Below, in pieces: positions 1 through 8,305 of a stretch of 24,317 nucleotides of DNA (position 1 is its first letter; each line of letters begins with the position of its first letter). Origin of the DNA: a virus; IMG/VR virus record IMGVR_UViG_3300042485_000440, positions 1 through 24,317 of that record. One strand, written 5' to 3'. The notes beneath the pieces were generated by a model that did not search any database, was not told where the DNA came from, and saw only the letters and a list, made by a program, of their open reading frames with translations. A program made the translations under genes and the position numbers.

Positions 1-3
1 TGC

Positions 4-32
4 TTGACACAGTCCTTTTTTTATCATATAAT
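4..32 (+). promoter_or_regulatory. Consensus sigma70-type promoter for dnaJ-like gene
   Basis: TTGACA lies at 4-9 and TATAAT at 27-32, separated by exactly 17 bases, which is a perfect match to the bacterial housekeeping promoter. A start site about 7 bases after the -10 box would fall at or next to the ATG at 39, so the mRNA would have almost no leader and no Shine-Dalgarno sequence. Upstream sequence is outside the window. Confidence 0.75.
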
Positions 33-38
33 AATACT

Positions 39-875
39 ATGGACTATTACTCTACACTAGGATTAAAACGAGGTGCATCGGACGAGGAAATTAAAAAAGC
101 CTATCGTTCCATGGCCATGAAACATCATCCCGATCGTGGAGGTGATGAAAGAAAATTTAAAGAAATCTCACAGGCCTACGAATTTCTAAGCGATCCTCAG
201 AAAAAACAAATAATAGATTTAGGTGGGGATCCAGGTCAACAGCAGGGCTTTAGAAATCAAGGCAGTCCATTTGAATTCCATTTTGGCACCGAGGATCTCA
301 ATGATCTGTTTGGAAACTTTGGATTTGGATTTGGCGCACGAGGTGCTCCTAGAAGAAACAAAACTCTAAGCATTAATGTTGAAATAGGTCTAGAAGATGT
401 GCTGAATGGTAAAACCATAAATGCCGAAGTTGGAGTTCCTGGCGGTCGTAAAAAAATAATCAATATAGAAATACCCAGTGGTATAGAGCACGGACAACAG
501 ATCAGATATGGTGGTATGGGAGATAATTCTATTCCAGATGTTCGACCTGGGGATCTTATCGTTAATGTTTTAATTGTTCAACATCCCTCATTTAGAAGAG
601 AGGGAGATTCATTGATCTTTGAAAAATCAATATCAGCATGGGATGCTATGCTAGGAACCAGCATTGATATCATCACACTAGATAGAAAAAATCTAAGCAT
701 AACTATACCCCCGGGCACACAGCCAGAAACAGTTTTGAGTTGTCGTGGTGAGGGATTGCCAAATGTGAGAACTCGTCAACGAGGAAATCTGTTAGTGAAA
801 GTCAAAGTCAACATTCCAAAAAATCTTTCAATAGAACAGATGCAAAAAATTAAAGTATTAAAAGATGGAATTTGA
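39..875 (+). CDS. dnaJ: DnaJ/CbpA-like J-domain co-chaperone
   Basis: J-protein that should stimulate the ATPase of a host DnaK and deliver substrates to it. The J domain opens at residue 2 (DYYSTLGL) and carries the HPD signature at residues 30-32. A Gly/Phe-rich linker follows at about 70-103, then the two beta-rich DnaJ C-terminal substrate-binding domains (about 108-275). The Cys-rich zinc-finger repeats of class I DnaJ are absent, so this is a class II, CbpA-like form at a typical length of 278 aa. The start is fixed by the J domain, although there is no Shine-Dalgarno sequence, only a strong promoter whose start site would lie at the ATG. The end overlaps the peptide deformylase gene by 11 bases, and ClpA follows, suggesting one protein-quality-control operon. 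No DnaK is in the window, so a host partner is inferred. Confidence 0.93.
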   Translation: MDYYSTLGLKRGASDEEIKKAYRSMAMKHHPDRGGDERKFKEISQAYEFLSDPQKKQIIDLGGDPGQQQGFRNQGSPFEFHFGTEDLNDLFGNFGFGFGARGAPRRNKTLSINVEIGLEDVLNGKTINAEVGVPGGRKKIINIEIPSGIEHGQQIRYGGMGDNSIPDVRPGDLIVNVLIVQHPSFRREGDSLIFEKSISAWDAMLGTSIDIITLDRKNLSITIPPGTQPETVLSCRGEGLPNVRTRQRGNLLVKVKVNIPKNLSIEQMQKIKVLKDGI

Positions 876-1359
876 ACTAGGACCGCATGAAAGTCTAATA
901 CAACCCAGCACCGATTGGGCATTTGGTATCGATGGTGATGCCGAACAATTAGAAAAAGACATGATTGAATTCATGTTGGCCAATAATGGGATTGGACTGG
1001 CTGCTAATCAGATAGGTCTTACTAAGCGAGTATTTGTAATGGGCAGTAATACTATTCCTAATTTTCCTGCGCCATTCGCTGTGTTTAATCCAGCGATCAA
1101 AGAGGCCAGCACAGAGTTGGTATTAGATCAAGAAGGGTGTTTAAGTTATCCAGATCTGTTTTTGAAAATCAAACGCCCCAGTTGGATCGTTGCTGAATAT
1201 CAAGACAGCCAGGGCACAGTTAAAGAAATACGTATAGATGGTTATCTGAGTAAATGTTTTCAACATGAATTTGATCATCTAAATGGTATATGTTTTGTTG
1301 ACAGGGTGTCACAAATGAAGTTAAACTTAGCTATGAAAAGAATAAGGAAAAACAAATAA
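865..1359 (+). CDS. def: Peptide deformylase
   Basis: Metalloenzyme that removes the formyl group from the N-terminal methionine of new proteins. All three family motifs are present: GIGLAANQIG at residues 42-51 (motif 1, GxGxAAxQ), EGCLS at 90-94 with metal ligand C92, and the HEFDH motif at 134-138 with ligands H134 and H138 and catalytic E135. At 164 aa it is close to the usual bacterial length of about 170. It overlaps the J-protein gene by 11 bases and is followed after one base by clpA. Phage deformylases are known from marine cyanophages, where maturation of photosystem proteins has been proposed. No photosystem gene is seen here, so general support of phage protein synthesis is the simpler reading. 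Confidence 0.95.
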   Translation: MEFELGPHESLIQPSTDWAFGIDGDAEQLEKDMIEFMLANNGIGLAANQIGLTKRVFVMGSNTIPNFPAPFAVFNPAIKEASTELVLDQEGCLSYPDLFLKIKRPSWIVAEYQDSQGTVKEIRIDGYLSKCFQHEFDHLNGICFVDRVSQMKLNLAMKRIRKNK

Positions 1360-1360
1360 T

Positions 1361-3718
1361 ATGATTGAGCCAAGTCAAAGCCTACAGGCCATTTTTGAAA
1401 ATTGTATCAAAATGGCCAAAGATCATGAACACGAATATATTACTATAGAACATATCGTCTACGGCATCATGTGTGATGATGATGCTTATGCTTTAATTGC
1501 CAGCTTTGGTGCAGATGCTAATTTTATTAAAACCAATCTTGAACATTATATTAAAAATAATCTCAACGATATCAAAACATCTGATCCTAAATCCAAACCT
1601 AAAAAAACAAATAGTGTAGAGCGTGTGTTAAATCGCTGTTTTACGCAGGTACTATTCAGCGGTCGTCAACGCATGGAAGTGGCTGATGTTATAGTAGCTA
1701 TTCTATCAGAAAAGAATTCATTTGCATTTTACTTTTTAAGCAAAGGCGGAATTACCAAAGAAAAATTTGTTAAATTCTTCCAAGAAAATGTTGCGATTGA
1801 AGATGAAGAAGTATCAGAAGACTTAGAAAGACGTGTGGTCAATACCGGTAGTGCCGATAGAGTCTTAAATCAATACTGTACTAATCTTTCATTAAAAGCA
1901 AAACAACGTTTATTAGATCCTGTGATCGGTCGTGATGAAGAAATTGAAAAGATTCAACTGGTATTGGCACGCAGAAATAAATCAAACGTGTTAATGGTAG
2001 GTGAACCAGGCGTAGGTAAAACTGCTATCGCCGAAGGTATCGCTCGTAAAATCTTTGAAAAGAAAGTACCTAAGTTTATATTGGATCACACAGTATACAC
2101 ATTAGATATCTCTGCTCTACTAGCAGGATCGAAATATCGTGGAGACTTTGAAGAACGCATCAAGGCTGTGTTACAGGCACTGGAACGCAAAGGTAAAATC
2201 ATCTTGTTCATCGATGAAGCCCACATGATGAGCGGTGCAGGATCAGCCAGCCAGAGTCCTAACGATCTAGCAAATATTCTTAAACCTGTGTTGACCAAAG
2301 GAATTATTAAATTAATTGCATCAACTACCTGGGAAGAATATCGCAAGCATTTTGAAAAGGATCGTGCTTTGATGCGCAGATTCCAACGTGTGACCATAGA
2401 CGAGCCCAGTGCTGAGATGAGTGTTAAGATTCTCAAAGGACTTAAAAAATACTACGAAAAACATCACAATGTTAAAATTTCAGATGCGGCCATTGAGCAG
2501 GCAGTTAAATTATCCGTGAAATACATGAGTGACAAAAAGTTACCTGACAAAGCCATTGACATTATAGATTGTGCTTCTGCTCGCTACAAGTTAAAGGACG
2601 ATCCGGCAATGGAAGGTGTGGATCAGATCGTTGACGTTGAACAAGTCACTTATGAATTGAGCAAAATGATCAACATGCCATTAGAAACCGTAGCTCAAAA
2701 AGAATCAAAGAATCTTTCTGATCTAGATTCAAGCATGAAAACAGCAGTATACGGTCAAGACGATGCTGTGGACACATTGTTAGATAAGATCTTTGTAGCA
2801 CAAGCAGGAATGAAATCACCTAACAAACCAATTGGATCTTTTCTGTTCCTCGGGCCAACAGGTTGCGGTAAGACTGAAACTGCCAAACAGTTAAGCGAAA
2901 AAATGTCAATGCCTCTTGTGAGATTTGATATGGGCGAATATCAGGAGAAACATTCAGTGGCACGTTTAATTGGTGCTCCTCCGGGTTATGTTGGCTACGA
3001 AGACAATGCTGGTCAATTGATCACTAAGTTGCAGGAAACTCCTAACAGTATTTTACTGTTAGATGAGATTGAAAAAGCACATCCGGATGTTACAAATATC
3101 TTATTGGCTTTCATGGACAACGGATTTGTCACAGGATCAAACGGCAAACAAGCAGATGGACGCAACTGTATTTTAATCATGACTTCAAACCTAGGTGCTC
3201 GAGACAGTGAAAACAACACCATCGGATTTGGAGACCTTGACAAAGAAGGTGAAGATGACAAAGCAGTTAAAAAATTCTTTGCTCCTGAATTCCGTAATCG
3301 TTTAGATGCAGTGATTAAATTCAGTAAGTTAAGTCCAGAAACTGTTGTTCAGATCGTTAAGAAATTTATCGAAGAACTTAATTCACAGCTCAAAGACAAA
3401 GGCATTGAAATTGTCGCTAGTTCGCAGGCTGTTAAATGGTTAGCTGAAAAAGGCTACGATAAGAAAATGGGCGCAAGACCTCTAGCAAGATTGATCGATA
3501 ACAAGATGAAATCACCATTGAGTCGTAGAGTGTTGTTTGGTGACTTAGTTGATGGCGGTAGAGTTACCATAACCGTGGACAATGATGATCTAACATTTAA
3601 TGTCACTGAACTACCGAAGCCACTAACCAAAGCAGAAAAAAAAGCGATCAAAGCTGCACGAGCAGCTGAGTTGGAGCCAACAACAGAGACCGCAGATGAA
3701 AACTCAGAAAACCAGTAG
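1361..3718 (+). CDS. clpA: ClpA-type AAA+ unfoldase with ClpP-docking loop
   Basis: Double-ring AAA+ unfoldase that threads proteins into ClpP. It has an N-terminal Clp repeat domain (about 1-143), a first AAA+ module with Walker A GEPGVGKT at 214-221 and Walker B ending in D285-E286, and a second with Walker A GPTGCGKT at 498-505 and Walker B D568-E569. There is no long ClpB-type middle domain, and the 785 aa length fits ClpA (758 in E. coli). An IGF tripeptide at 621-623, placed just before the conserved PEFRNRLD segment, corresponds to the IGL/IGF loop that docks ClpP, so a functional protease partner is predicted. No clpP or clpS is in the window, and host ClpP is the likely partner. The last about 40 residues are charged and Ala/Glu-rich. 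The 3' end overlaps the next gene by 23 bases. Confidence 0.93.
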   Translation: MIEPSQSLQAIFENCIKMAKDHEHEYITIEHIVYGIMCDDDAYALIASFGADANFIKTNLEHYIKNNLNDIKTSDPKSKPKKTNSVERVLNRCFTQVLFSGRQRMEVADVIVAILSEKNSFAFYFLSKGGITKEKFVKFFQENVAIEDEEVSEDLERRVVNTGSADRVLNQYCTNLSLKAKQRLLDPVIGRDEEIEKIQLVLARRNKSNVLMVGEPGVGKTAIAEGIARKIFEKKVPKFILDHTVYTLDISALLAGSKYRGDFEERIKAVLQALERKGKIILFIDEAHMMSGAGSASQSPNDLANILKPVLTKGIIKLIASTTWEEYRKHFEKDRALMRRFQRVTIDEPSAEMSVKILKGLKKYYEKHHNVKISDAAIEQAVKLSVKYMSDKKLPDKAIDIIDCASARYKLKDDPAMEGVDQIVDVEQVTYELSKMINMPLETVAQKESKNLSDLDSSMKTAVYGQDDAVDTLLDKIFVAQAGMKSPNKPIGSFLFLGPTGCGKTETAKQLSEKMSMPLVRFDMGEYQEKHSVARLIGAPPGYVGYEDNAGQLITKLQETPNSILLLDEIEKAHPDVTNILLAFMDNGFVTGSNGKQADGRNCILIMTSNLGARDSENNTIGFGDLDKEGEDDKAVKKFFAPEFRNRLDAVIKFSKLSPETVVQIVKKFIEELNSQLKDKGIEIVASSQAVKWLAEKGYDKKMGARPLARLIDNKMKSPLSRRVLFGDLVDGGRVTITVDNDDLTFNVTELPKPLTKAEKKAIKAARAAELEPTTETADENSENQ

Positions 3719-4364
3719 AAAATTTTATAACAAATGGATCTATAAAGTTTCATTACTAATCAAAGGTTCTAATATTTTTAGAACCCACTCTCTGGACGAC
3801 ATCAAAGATTTCTGTCGAGCACCTAGTCCGGAAAAACCTAATTATTCTCTGCATTCTAGAGCTTGGCAAAATCGTGATCAGATACAAGAACTAGCGGAGT
3901 TTTTATACACGCAACAATCTGCGATATGGGCCAAGCGTATTCAAAACAGTTTCATAGATTTCTATACCAACGACAGGAATTTCTACGAAGAGATTTCATT
4001 GAAGTTTGAATCTGCTATGTTACATAGGGTTGAACCGGATCCGGAAACTATTGATCTATTAGATCAACCACTGACTATTGTGGCTCCTAAATTTCCTCAC
4101 AATAAATATCATTATAGAGTATATCTTCTGCCGCATAAGCTAGCCGGTGATAAAGAATCTAAGAAAAAATATGTGAGTTGGTTAAAATCACAGGATCCTA
4201 GGATCACCTGTACACCTGCTGTGGAAAAATGGTTTATCAAAACTGATTGGAATTGGGATCGTAGGTATGTGTTAGTGGAAGATGAGCACACGCTGTTGAT
4301 GCTGAAATTACGAAACTCCGAAGTTGTAGGACGTGTTTACAATTATATTATCAGCGATAAATAA
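3696..4364 (+). CDS. Conserved phage protein of unknown function
   Basis: A 222 aa soluble protein, rich in Trp, Tyr and Lys, with no recognisable catalytic motif, signal peptide or membrane segment. The N-terminal 25 residues are strongly basic, and the middle part (about 35-110) looks helical with many aromatic residues. The C-terminal half alternates short beta-like stretches (PLTIVAPKFPH, RRYVLVEDEHTLLMLKL). The start overlaps the end of clpA by 23 bases and a beta-rich small protein gene follows 3 bases later, so it is probably co-transcribed with both. Its position before the virion-protein block hints at a late or structural role, but nothing in the sequence proves this. Confidence 0.75.
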   Translation: MKTQKTSRKFYNKWIYKVSLLIKGSNIFRTHSLDDIKDFCRAPSPEKPNYSLHSRAWQNRDQIQELAEFLYTQQSAIWAKRIQNSFIDFYTNDRNFYEEISLKFESAMLHRVEPDPETIDLLDQPLTIVAPKFPHNKYHYRVYLLPHKLAGDKESKKKYVSWLKSQDPRITCTPAVEKWFIKTDWNWDRRYVLVEDEHTLLMLKLRNSEVVGRVYNYIISDK

Positions 4365-4367
4365 GAG

Positions 4368-4727
4368 ATGTCCACTGAAAGCATAACTCTATTATCTAAC
4401 ATTTCCCAAGAAGCAACCCCTGGGGATTCCAGCTTTGTATATTCCGGCAAACAAAAGGGTGCAGGATATCACAAGTATAACGACGGCGTTCATACCGTGG
4501 TTTATAATTTTAATCAATTCGTAGGCACAGTAAAAATACAGGCCACACTAGAACTGTATCCAGGCGACAGCGACTGGTTTGACGTTGAAGGTACAGAAGT
4601 TGGTGGTGACAGCACAGTTATCAACAATTCAGCAACATCTTATACATTTACTGGCAAATTTGTATGGATTCGTGCCGCATACAACCTACAAAACGGTACT
4701 ATTACCGAAATCCGATATAATTACTAA
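4368..4727 (+). CDS. Small beta-rich protein, possible virion protein
   Basis: A 119 aa protein with no Cys and few charged residues. It is rich in Ser, Thr, Gly, Asn, Tyr and Val, with alternating hydrophobic patterns throughout (for example VHTVVYNF, TVKIQATLEL, FVWIRAAYNL) that suggest an all-beta sandwich. Such composition is common in phage decoration, neck or fibre-associated proteins, so a structural role is inferred from composition and neighbourhood only. The gene starts 3 bases after the preceding stop. The upstream GATAAATA (4356-4363) lies only 4 bases before the ATG and is made of the previous gene's last codons, so it is unlikely to be its promoter. Confidence 0.72.
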   Translation: MSTESITLLSNISQEATPGDSSFVYSGKQKGAGYHKYNDGVHTVVYNFNQFVGTVKIQATLELYPGDSDWFDVEGTEVGGDSTVINNSATSYTFTGKFVWIRAAYNLQNGTITEIRYNY

Positions 4728-4739
4728 GTTTCACAAAGC

Positions 4740-4775
4740 GATAAATATAGTATGACCTTACGGAACCATACTATG
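4740..4775 (+). promoter_or_regulatory. Late-type promoter with start-codon hairpin
   Basis: GATAAATA at 4740-4747 resembles the T4 late promoter TATAAATA. It runs straight into an inverted repeat, ATAGTATG (4747-4754) and CATACTAT (4767-4774). That is an 8-bp stem whose right arm contains the first two bases of the ATG at 4773, and whose 12-base loop holds the weak Shine-Dalgarno candidate ACGGA. A late start site about 6-7 bases after the box would fall in the left arm, so late transcripts could not form the hairpin while read-through transcripts could. Confidence 0.55.
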
Positions 4776-5873
4776 AGAGACCTTATATCAAAATTAGACG
4801 CTATCATTAGCGAAACAGCACTTAACACTAACGATCCTCAAGGTGACTACGATGCTAAATCCAAAGCATTGCAGGATCTACAAATGGACCCGAACGTTGC
4901 AGATGACCCGGAATTATCCAATGCAGTCATACAACGCAAAGCAGCCCTAGAAAAAGAAGCTAAATCTTTAGGCATAAAAGAAAACCTATTCCAAATTGGT
5001 GATGATTTCGGCATCAGCTTTTCCGAAGATCACGAAATAGCCACAGAAATTACAGATATACTAGAAGACGGTATCCTTATTGATCTCGATGATGCTGCTC
5101 TGGAAATGTTAGCAGCACAGGGTGCCGTATTCCTCGAAGGTGAACTAGTAGAGGGACGTGGAAGTTGTTGGGTGGGATATCAACAAAAGGGAATGAAGAA
5201 AAAAGGAGACCGCATGGTCCCTAACTGTGTTAAAGAAGACAGCTTTGAAGAAAGCGGACTACAATATTACACAGGTAAAAAGAAATACGGCAAAGACGGA
5301 ATGTCTGCGTTGGCACAGGCAGGTCGTGATGGTGCTAGTGAAGAAGAACTAGGCAAAATCAAAGACAAATACAAGAAAGAAGATCACGGTCCTGAGAATC
5401 CAGATGCTGAATACAATCAAGGTGAATATGACCGTGAAGGCGATATGGCCAAAGACCAACTGTTCACTATCAACAGTGCGGCTAAAGAACTTTACAGCAT
5501 TTTAGATGCAGATGAAAATCTACCAGAGTGGGTACAAAAGAAAATCACCTTGGCTATGGACTATATTGACACTGCTCGTGATTATATGAAAGCACAGAAG
5601 TACGAAGAAGATGTAGCAGAAGGTGATGTAGACGAGGCCAAATACCAAGGACGCGAAGTGCCCTTAGGTAAGAAAATGGCTGGCGATGTAAAAAAATCAA
5701 AAGTATATGTACGTAAACCTAATGGTAATATCGTTAAAGTAAACTTTGGCGATAAGAAAATGCGTATTAAGAAATCTAATCCGGCACGTAGACGTTCATT
5801 CCGTGCCCGTCACAACTGCAAAAATCCAGGACCGCGCTGGAAAGCTCGTTACTGGTCATGTAGGAGCTGGTAA
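4773..5873 (+). CDS. Probable internal head/prohead protein, basic C-terminus
   Basis: A 366 aa protein starting MRDLISKLDAIISE. An in-frame ATG exists at 4752, but a late promoter at 4740-4747 would start transcription at or after it, so 4773 is preferred. The leader ends in I-S-E, a possible T4 gp21-type prohead protease site. Acidic helical sequence follows, then a Cys-containing motif (GRGSCWVGYQQKGMKKKG ... VPNC, about residues 130-153). Next comes a YGKDGMSALAQAGRDGASEE segment of a type often seen in phage structural proteins. The C-terminus is very basic and aromatic (RRRSFRARHNC ... ARYWSCRSW) with two Cys residues. This composition fits an internal or scaffold-associated head protein, but the function is inferred. 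The stop overlaps the next start (TAATG). Confidence 0.75.
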   Translation: MRDLISKLDAIISETALNTNDPQGDYDAKSKALQDLQMDPNVADDPELSNAVIQRKAALEKEAKSLGIKENLFQIGDDFGISFSEDHEIATEITDILEDGILIDLDDAALEMLAAQGAVFLEGELVEGRGSCWVGYQQKGMKKKGDRMVPNCVKEDSFEESGLQYYTGKKKYGKDGMSALAQAGRDGASEEELGKIKDKYKKEDHGPENPDAEYNQGEYDREGDMAKDQLFTINSAAKELYSILDADENLPEWVQKKITLAMDYIDTARDYMKAQKYEEDVAEGDVDEAKYQGREVPLGKKMAGDVKKSKVYVRKPNGNIVKVNFGDKKMRIKKSNPARRRSFRARHNCKNPGPRWKARYWSCRSW

Positions 5874-6211
5874 TGCTATTAAAAGAAATGTTCTCGCCTA
5901 TAGGCGCACCTAAACATGATCAACAAGACATTGATTGGTTAGATGATTTAAAATTTTTTATCGACAACGACGATGCTATGTTAAACAATCATTTCTTTCC
6001 GGCAGTGAAACGCCATAAAGAATACCAAGGTAATCCCAATGCCTATAAGATCTATATTAGACCCATAGAACATTGCAAAGAAGCATACTGTGAAAAATTT
6101 GAAATCGATACCCCAGAAGAAAAATTTCCCAAAGAAAAACTCATCGAATTAGCCAAACGCTGCGCCGAAGAGCAAGAAAAGTATATCAGTAAGGGCGATT
6201 ATGAATCTTAG
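5873..6211 (+). CDS. Conserved small acidic phage protein
   Basis: A 112 aa soluble protein of unknown function, beginning MLLKEMFSPIGAPKHDQQDID. The body is mixed charged and aromatic (KFFIDNDDAMLNNHFFPAVK, YKIYIRPIEHCKEAYCEKF) with two Cys residues about 5 apart and a helical acidic/basic C-terminus (PKEKLIELAKRCAEEQEKY). No catalytic motif was recognised. It starts on the last base of the previous stop (TAATG) and overlaps the nucleotidyltransferase gene by 11 bases, so translation of the three genes is likely coupled. The hydrophobic N-terminus resembles the leaders of the neighbours but lacks an early [LI]-x-E site. Confidence 0.75.
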   Translation: MLLKEMFSPIGAPKHDQQDIDWLDDLKFFIDNDDAMLNNHFFPAVKRHKEYQGNPNAYKIYIRPIEHCKEAYCEKFEIDTPEEKFPKEKLIELAKRCAEEQEKYISKGDYES

Positions 6212-7097
6212 ACAGCTATTTGAAGCAGAAGTTGGTGGAAAACACCTTGCATTCTGTTTCGGTAGAATGAATCCTCCTACGATTGGTCACAAACAGTTGT
6301 TAGACACTGTGGCCAGCATGGGTGGTGACTACAAAATATTTGTTAGTCAAACTCAGGATAAAAAGAAAAATCCGTTAGATTATCAAACCAAAATCAAATT
6401 TATGAAAATGATGTTTGCAGAACATGCTAAAAACATCGTTGATGATTCTAGTTTGAATACTATAGGAAAAATCGCCAGTCACGTGTATAATTTAGGATAT
6501 AGAGATATTACATTTGTAGCTGGCAGTGACAGATTAGACGATATGAAAAACCTTCTCACTACCTATAATGGTGTTGAAGGCAAGGCACACGGATACTATA
6601 AATTCGATACATTAGATTTTGAATCCAGCGGTGAGCGTGAAGATGGTGCGGAAGGAGTTGCAGGAATAAGTGCCAGCAATGCTAGATCAGCAGCAGCCAC
6701 TGGGGACTTAGAAGCATTTAAAGAAGCCACAGGTGCTGGACAACATGCTGGGCCTTTATATCAAGCTGTGCGTAAAGGAATGGGTATAGCTGAAGATGTA
6801 ACTGAAGCACCTATCGAGATGGATCCTGCTGATCCAATGGATCCTATGATATACGGACACGATAAAGCAAATCCTGCAAAATTAAAATATAGAATGCTAC
6901 GTGCAGCTGGCCAATTAAAAGATTTAGCTGCTCGTGCCGACAAAGCCAGTCCTGAAGAATGGCAGACCATGGCTCGTCAGTTTGAAGAACTAAAAATGAA
7001 TATGGAACAAATACGCCATGCACTCGACGAACTTGGCAAAGTAAAAAGCAAAGGCGGTATTAGATCCAGAGGAATCACTGTAAGGGATCAAGTGTAA
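6201..7097 (+). CDS. Cytidylyltransferase-like nucleotidyltransferase
   Basis: Nucleotidyltransferase of the HxGH superfamily (NMN adenylyltransferase/cytidylyltransferase type), which joins a nucleotide to a phosphorylated substrate with release of pyrophosphate. The nucleotide-binding motif is seen as FGRMNPPTIGH (residues 20-30, T27-x-G29-H30). The second signature is ISASNAR at 156-162, equivalent to the ISSTxxR motif. Residues about 200-298 form an extra helical C-terminal region with an acidic, Pro/Met-rich linker, making the protein longer than a minimal 150-180 aa domain. The N-terminal nine residues (MNLRQLFEA) precede the first beta strand and resemble a capsid-targeting leader with an L-F-E site, so the enzyme could be packaged in the head. 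The substrate is unknown. The gene overlaps its neighbours at both ends. Confidence 0.85.
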   Translation: MNLRQLFEAEVGGKHLAFCFGRMNPPTIGHKQLLDTVASMGGDYKIFVSQTQDKKKNPLDYQTKIKFMKMMFAEHAKNIVDDSSLNTIGKIASHVYNLGYRDITFVAGSDRLDDMKNLLTTYNGVEGKAHGYYKFDTLDFESSGEREDGAEGVAGISASNARSAAATGDLEAFKEATGAGQHAGPLYQAVRKGMGIAEDVTEAPIEMDPADPMDPMIYGHDKANPAKLKYRMLRAAGQLKDLAARADKASPEEWQTMARQFEELKMNMEQIRHALDELGKVKSKGGIRSRGITVRDQV

Positions 7098-7297
7098 TGG
7101 AACTATCAGATTTAAAAAGATTAGCAGGTATTACTGAATTTCGAGGTTATCAACCCTACGAAGGCAGCAATATCAGCATCACTGGTAATGAAAAGCAACG
7201 ACTAGAAAAGAAACATAATATTAGACCCGGTACACCAGAATGGTTTCAACTATGGTTTAGTTTACCTTATCTAACTGGTGAGCCACCAATTAATTAA
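7097..7297 (+). CDS. Small conserved phage protein
   Basis: A 66 aa protein starting [15 protein letters not shown]. The first 14 residues form an amphipathic leader ending in I-T-E, comparable to T4 head-targeting sequences. The remainder is polar and ends with an aromatic stretch ([13 protein letters not shown]). There is no known domain. The start shares a base with the preceding stop (TAATG), so translation is probably coupled to the nucleotidyltransferase. Function is unknown, and a minor internal head protein is one possibility. Confidence 0.65.
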   Translation: MELSDLKRLAGITEFRGYQPYEGSNISITGNEKQRLEKKHNIRPGTPEWFQLWFSLPYLTGEPPIN

Positions 7298-7307
7298 AGG
7301 ATATAAT

Positions 7308-7658
7308 ATGGAAGATGTAATAGAACAACCACAATTAGTTAAGATGGGACCTGGCGCTATCGCTAAGATCAAAGAACTAATCACAGAAGAAAATAATCCC
7401 AACTTGAAATTACGCATGTTCGTGTCAGGTGGCGGATGTAGTGGTATGCAGTATGGATTTACCTTTGAGGAAGAAGTTAACGAAGATGATTTTAATCTAG
7501 AATTTGAAGGCATACATTTATTAATTGATGCCATGAGCAGTCAATATCTACAAGGTGCAGAAGTTGACTATACAGAGTCATTACAAGGTAGTCAATTTAG
7601 TATTAAAAATCCCCAAGCACAAACTACATGTGGATGTGGAAGTTCTTTTAGCGCATGA
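7308..7658 (+). CDS. erpA: ErpA/IscA-like iron-sulfur carrier (HesB family)
   Basis: A-type carrier that passes Fe-S clusters to apo-enzymes. The three family cysteines are present: C44 in GGGCSG and C108/C110 in the C-terminal CGCG. Length is 116 aa, typical of ErpA/IscA (107-115). The ATG at 7308 is chosen because AAAGGA (7296-7301) provides a Shine-Dalgarno site and the family begins near here. An in-frame ATG at 7278 lies inside the upstream gene. Its possible client in this window is the radical-SAM enzyme QueE, which needs a 4Fe-4S cluster, although the genes are 14 kb apart. It ends in an ATGA overlap with the nucleotidase gene. Confidence 0.93.
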   Translation: MEDVIEQPQLVKMGPGAIAKIKELITEENNPNLKLRMFVSGGGCSGMQYGFTFEEEVNEDDFNLEFEGIHLLIDAMSSQYLQGAEVDYTESLQGSQFSIKNPQAQTTCGCGSSFSA

Positions 7659-8305
7659 GAGCAAGTGATTTAAATCTACCAGAAGGCATGGAAGTCTACT
7701 TAGACATGGACGGAGTCCTTGCAGACTTTTTTCATGAGTATGCTAAACTAGCTGGTGTTCCGGCTGATAAGTATGGCAAGCATGATTACCGTTCAATTCC
7801 ACCAGCCAAGGCCGATCCTACACTGGACAAGATGATAGGTACTGATTTTTTTGCAAGACTGTCTAAATTTCCTAGCACTGATAAATTGGTAGATATAGTT
7901 GTTGATGCTGCGGGCAGTTATAATATCTGCTCAAGTCCATTGCGTGGAGATTACGAAGGATCAGCGAAATACAAAGGTGTGTGGATTAAAAAACATCTTA
8001 ATCCTCAACCCAAGCATATCTATATCACTCCCAACAAGGCCAAGTATGCTAAAAATGCCGATGGTATGCCTAATGTATTGATTGATGATCGTGGCAGCAA
8101 TATCTCAGCATGGGAAGCAGCAGGTGGTATTGGTATCAAATATCAAGCAGACGAGAACAGCCTTAAAATGATATTAGACGGACTTAAACGTGCTCGTCGT
8201 GTGGCCAAAGGTCAAGAAAAACTGGAACCACAACAATTGGTCAGCAAAGATAGAGGCGGTAGCAGTGCTATTGCCGCACCTGGGGATAAAAATGAGAGCC
8301 TTTGA
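7655..8305 (+). CDS. 5'(3')-deoxyribonucleotidase-like HAD phosphatase
   Basis: HAD-superfamily phosphatase expected to dephosphorylate (deoxy)nucleoside monophosphates. Motif I is DMDGVLADF (residues 17-25, nucleophile D17 and acid/base D19). A Ser-containing motif II region (SSPLRGD) and a Lys-rich motif III region lie mid-protein, and motif IV is IDDRG with D144-D145. The pattern and the 216 aa length fit the NT5C-type deoxyribonucleotidases common in large phages, where they tune nucleotide pools or handle modified nucleotides. The first ten residues ([10 protein letters not shown]) are an extension before the first strand and end in L-P-E. The C-terminal 40 residues are polar and probably disordered. 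The gene overlaps by 4 bases upstream and 14 bases downstream. Confidence 0.87.
   Translation: MRASDLNLPEGMEVYLDMDGVLADFFHEYAKLAGVPADKYGKHDYRSIPPAKADPTLDKMIGTDFFARLSKFPSTDKLVDIVVDAAGSYNICSSPLRGDYEGSAKYKGVWIKKHLNPQPKHIYITPNKAKYAKNADGMPNVLIDDRGSNISAWEAAGGIGIKYQADENSLKMILDGLKRARRVAKGQEKLEPQQLVSKDRGGSSAIAAPGDKNESL

Noticed and set aside
1298-1326. TTGACA ... TTAAAC within the deformylase gene as a clpA promoter
   Set aside because: The -10 match is poor and clpA follows def by one base, so co-transcription explains it.
4100-4107. AATAAATA inside the 3696-4364 gene
   Set aside because: Lies in the middle of coding sequence (encoding N-K-Y) with no gene start nearby; expected by chance in AT-rich DNA.
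4356-4363. GATAAATA late-promoter-like box before the 4368 gene
   Set aside because: It is built from the last codons and stop of the previous gene and lies only 4 bases before the ATG, so a start site would fall inside the coding region.
7276-7288. TGGTG-AGC-CACCA hairpin before the ErpA-like gene
   Set aside because: Five-bp stem with a 3-base loop inside coding sequence, no T-run and too far from the ribosome-binding site to be a clear regulator.
7302-7307. TATAAT just before the ErpA-like gene
   Set aside because: No -35-like hexamer at 16-18 bases upstream; a start site would fall inside the gene, while a good ribosome-binding site indicates read-through transcription.
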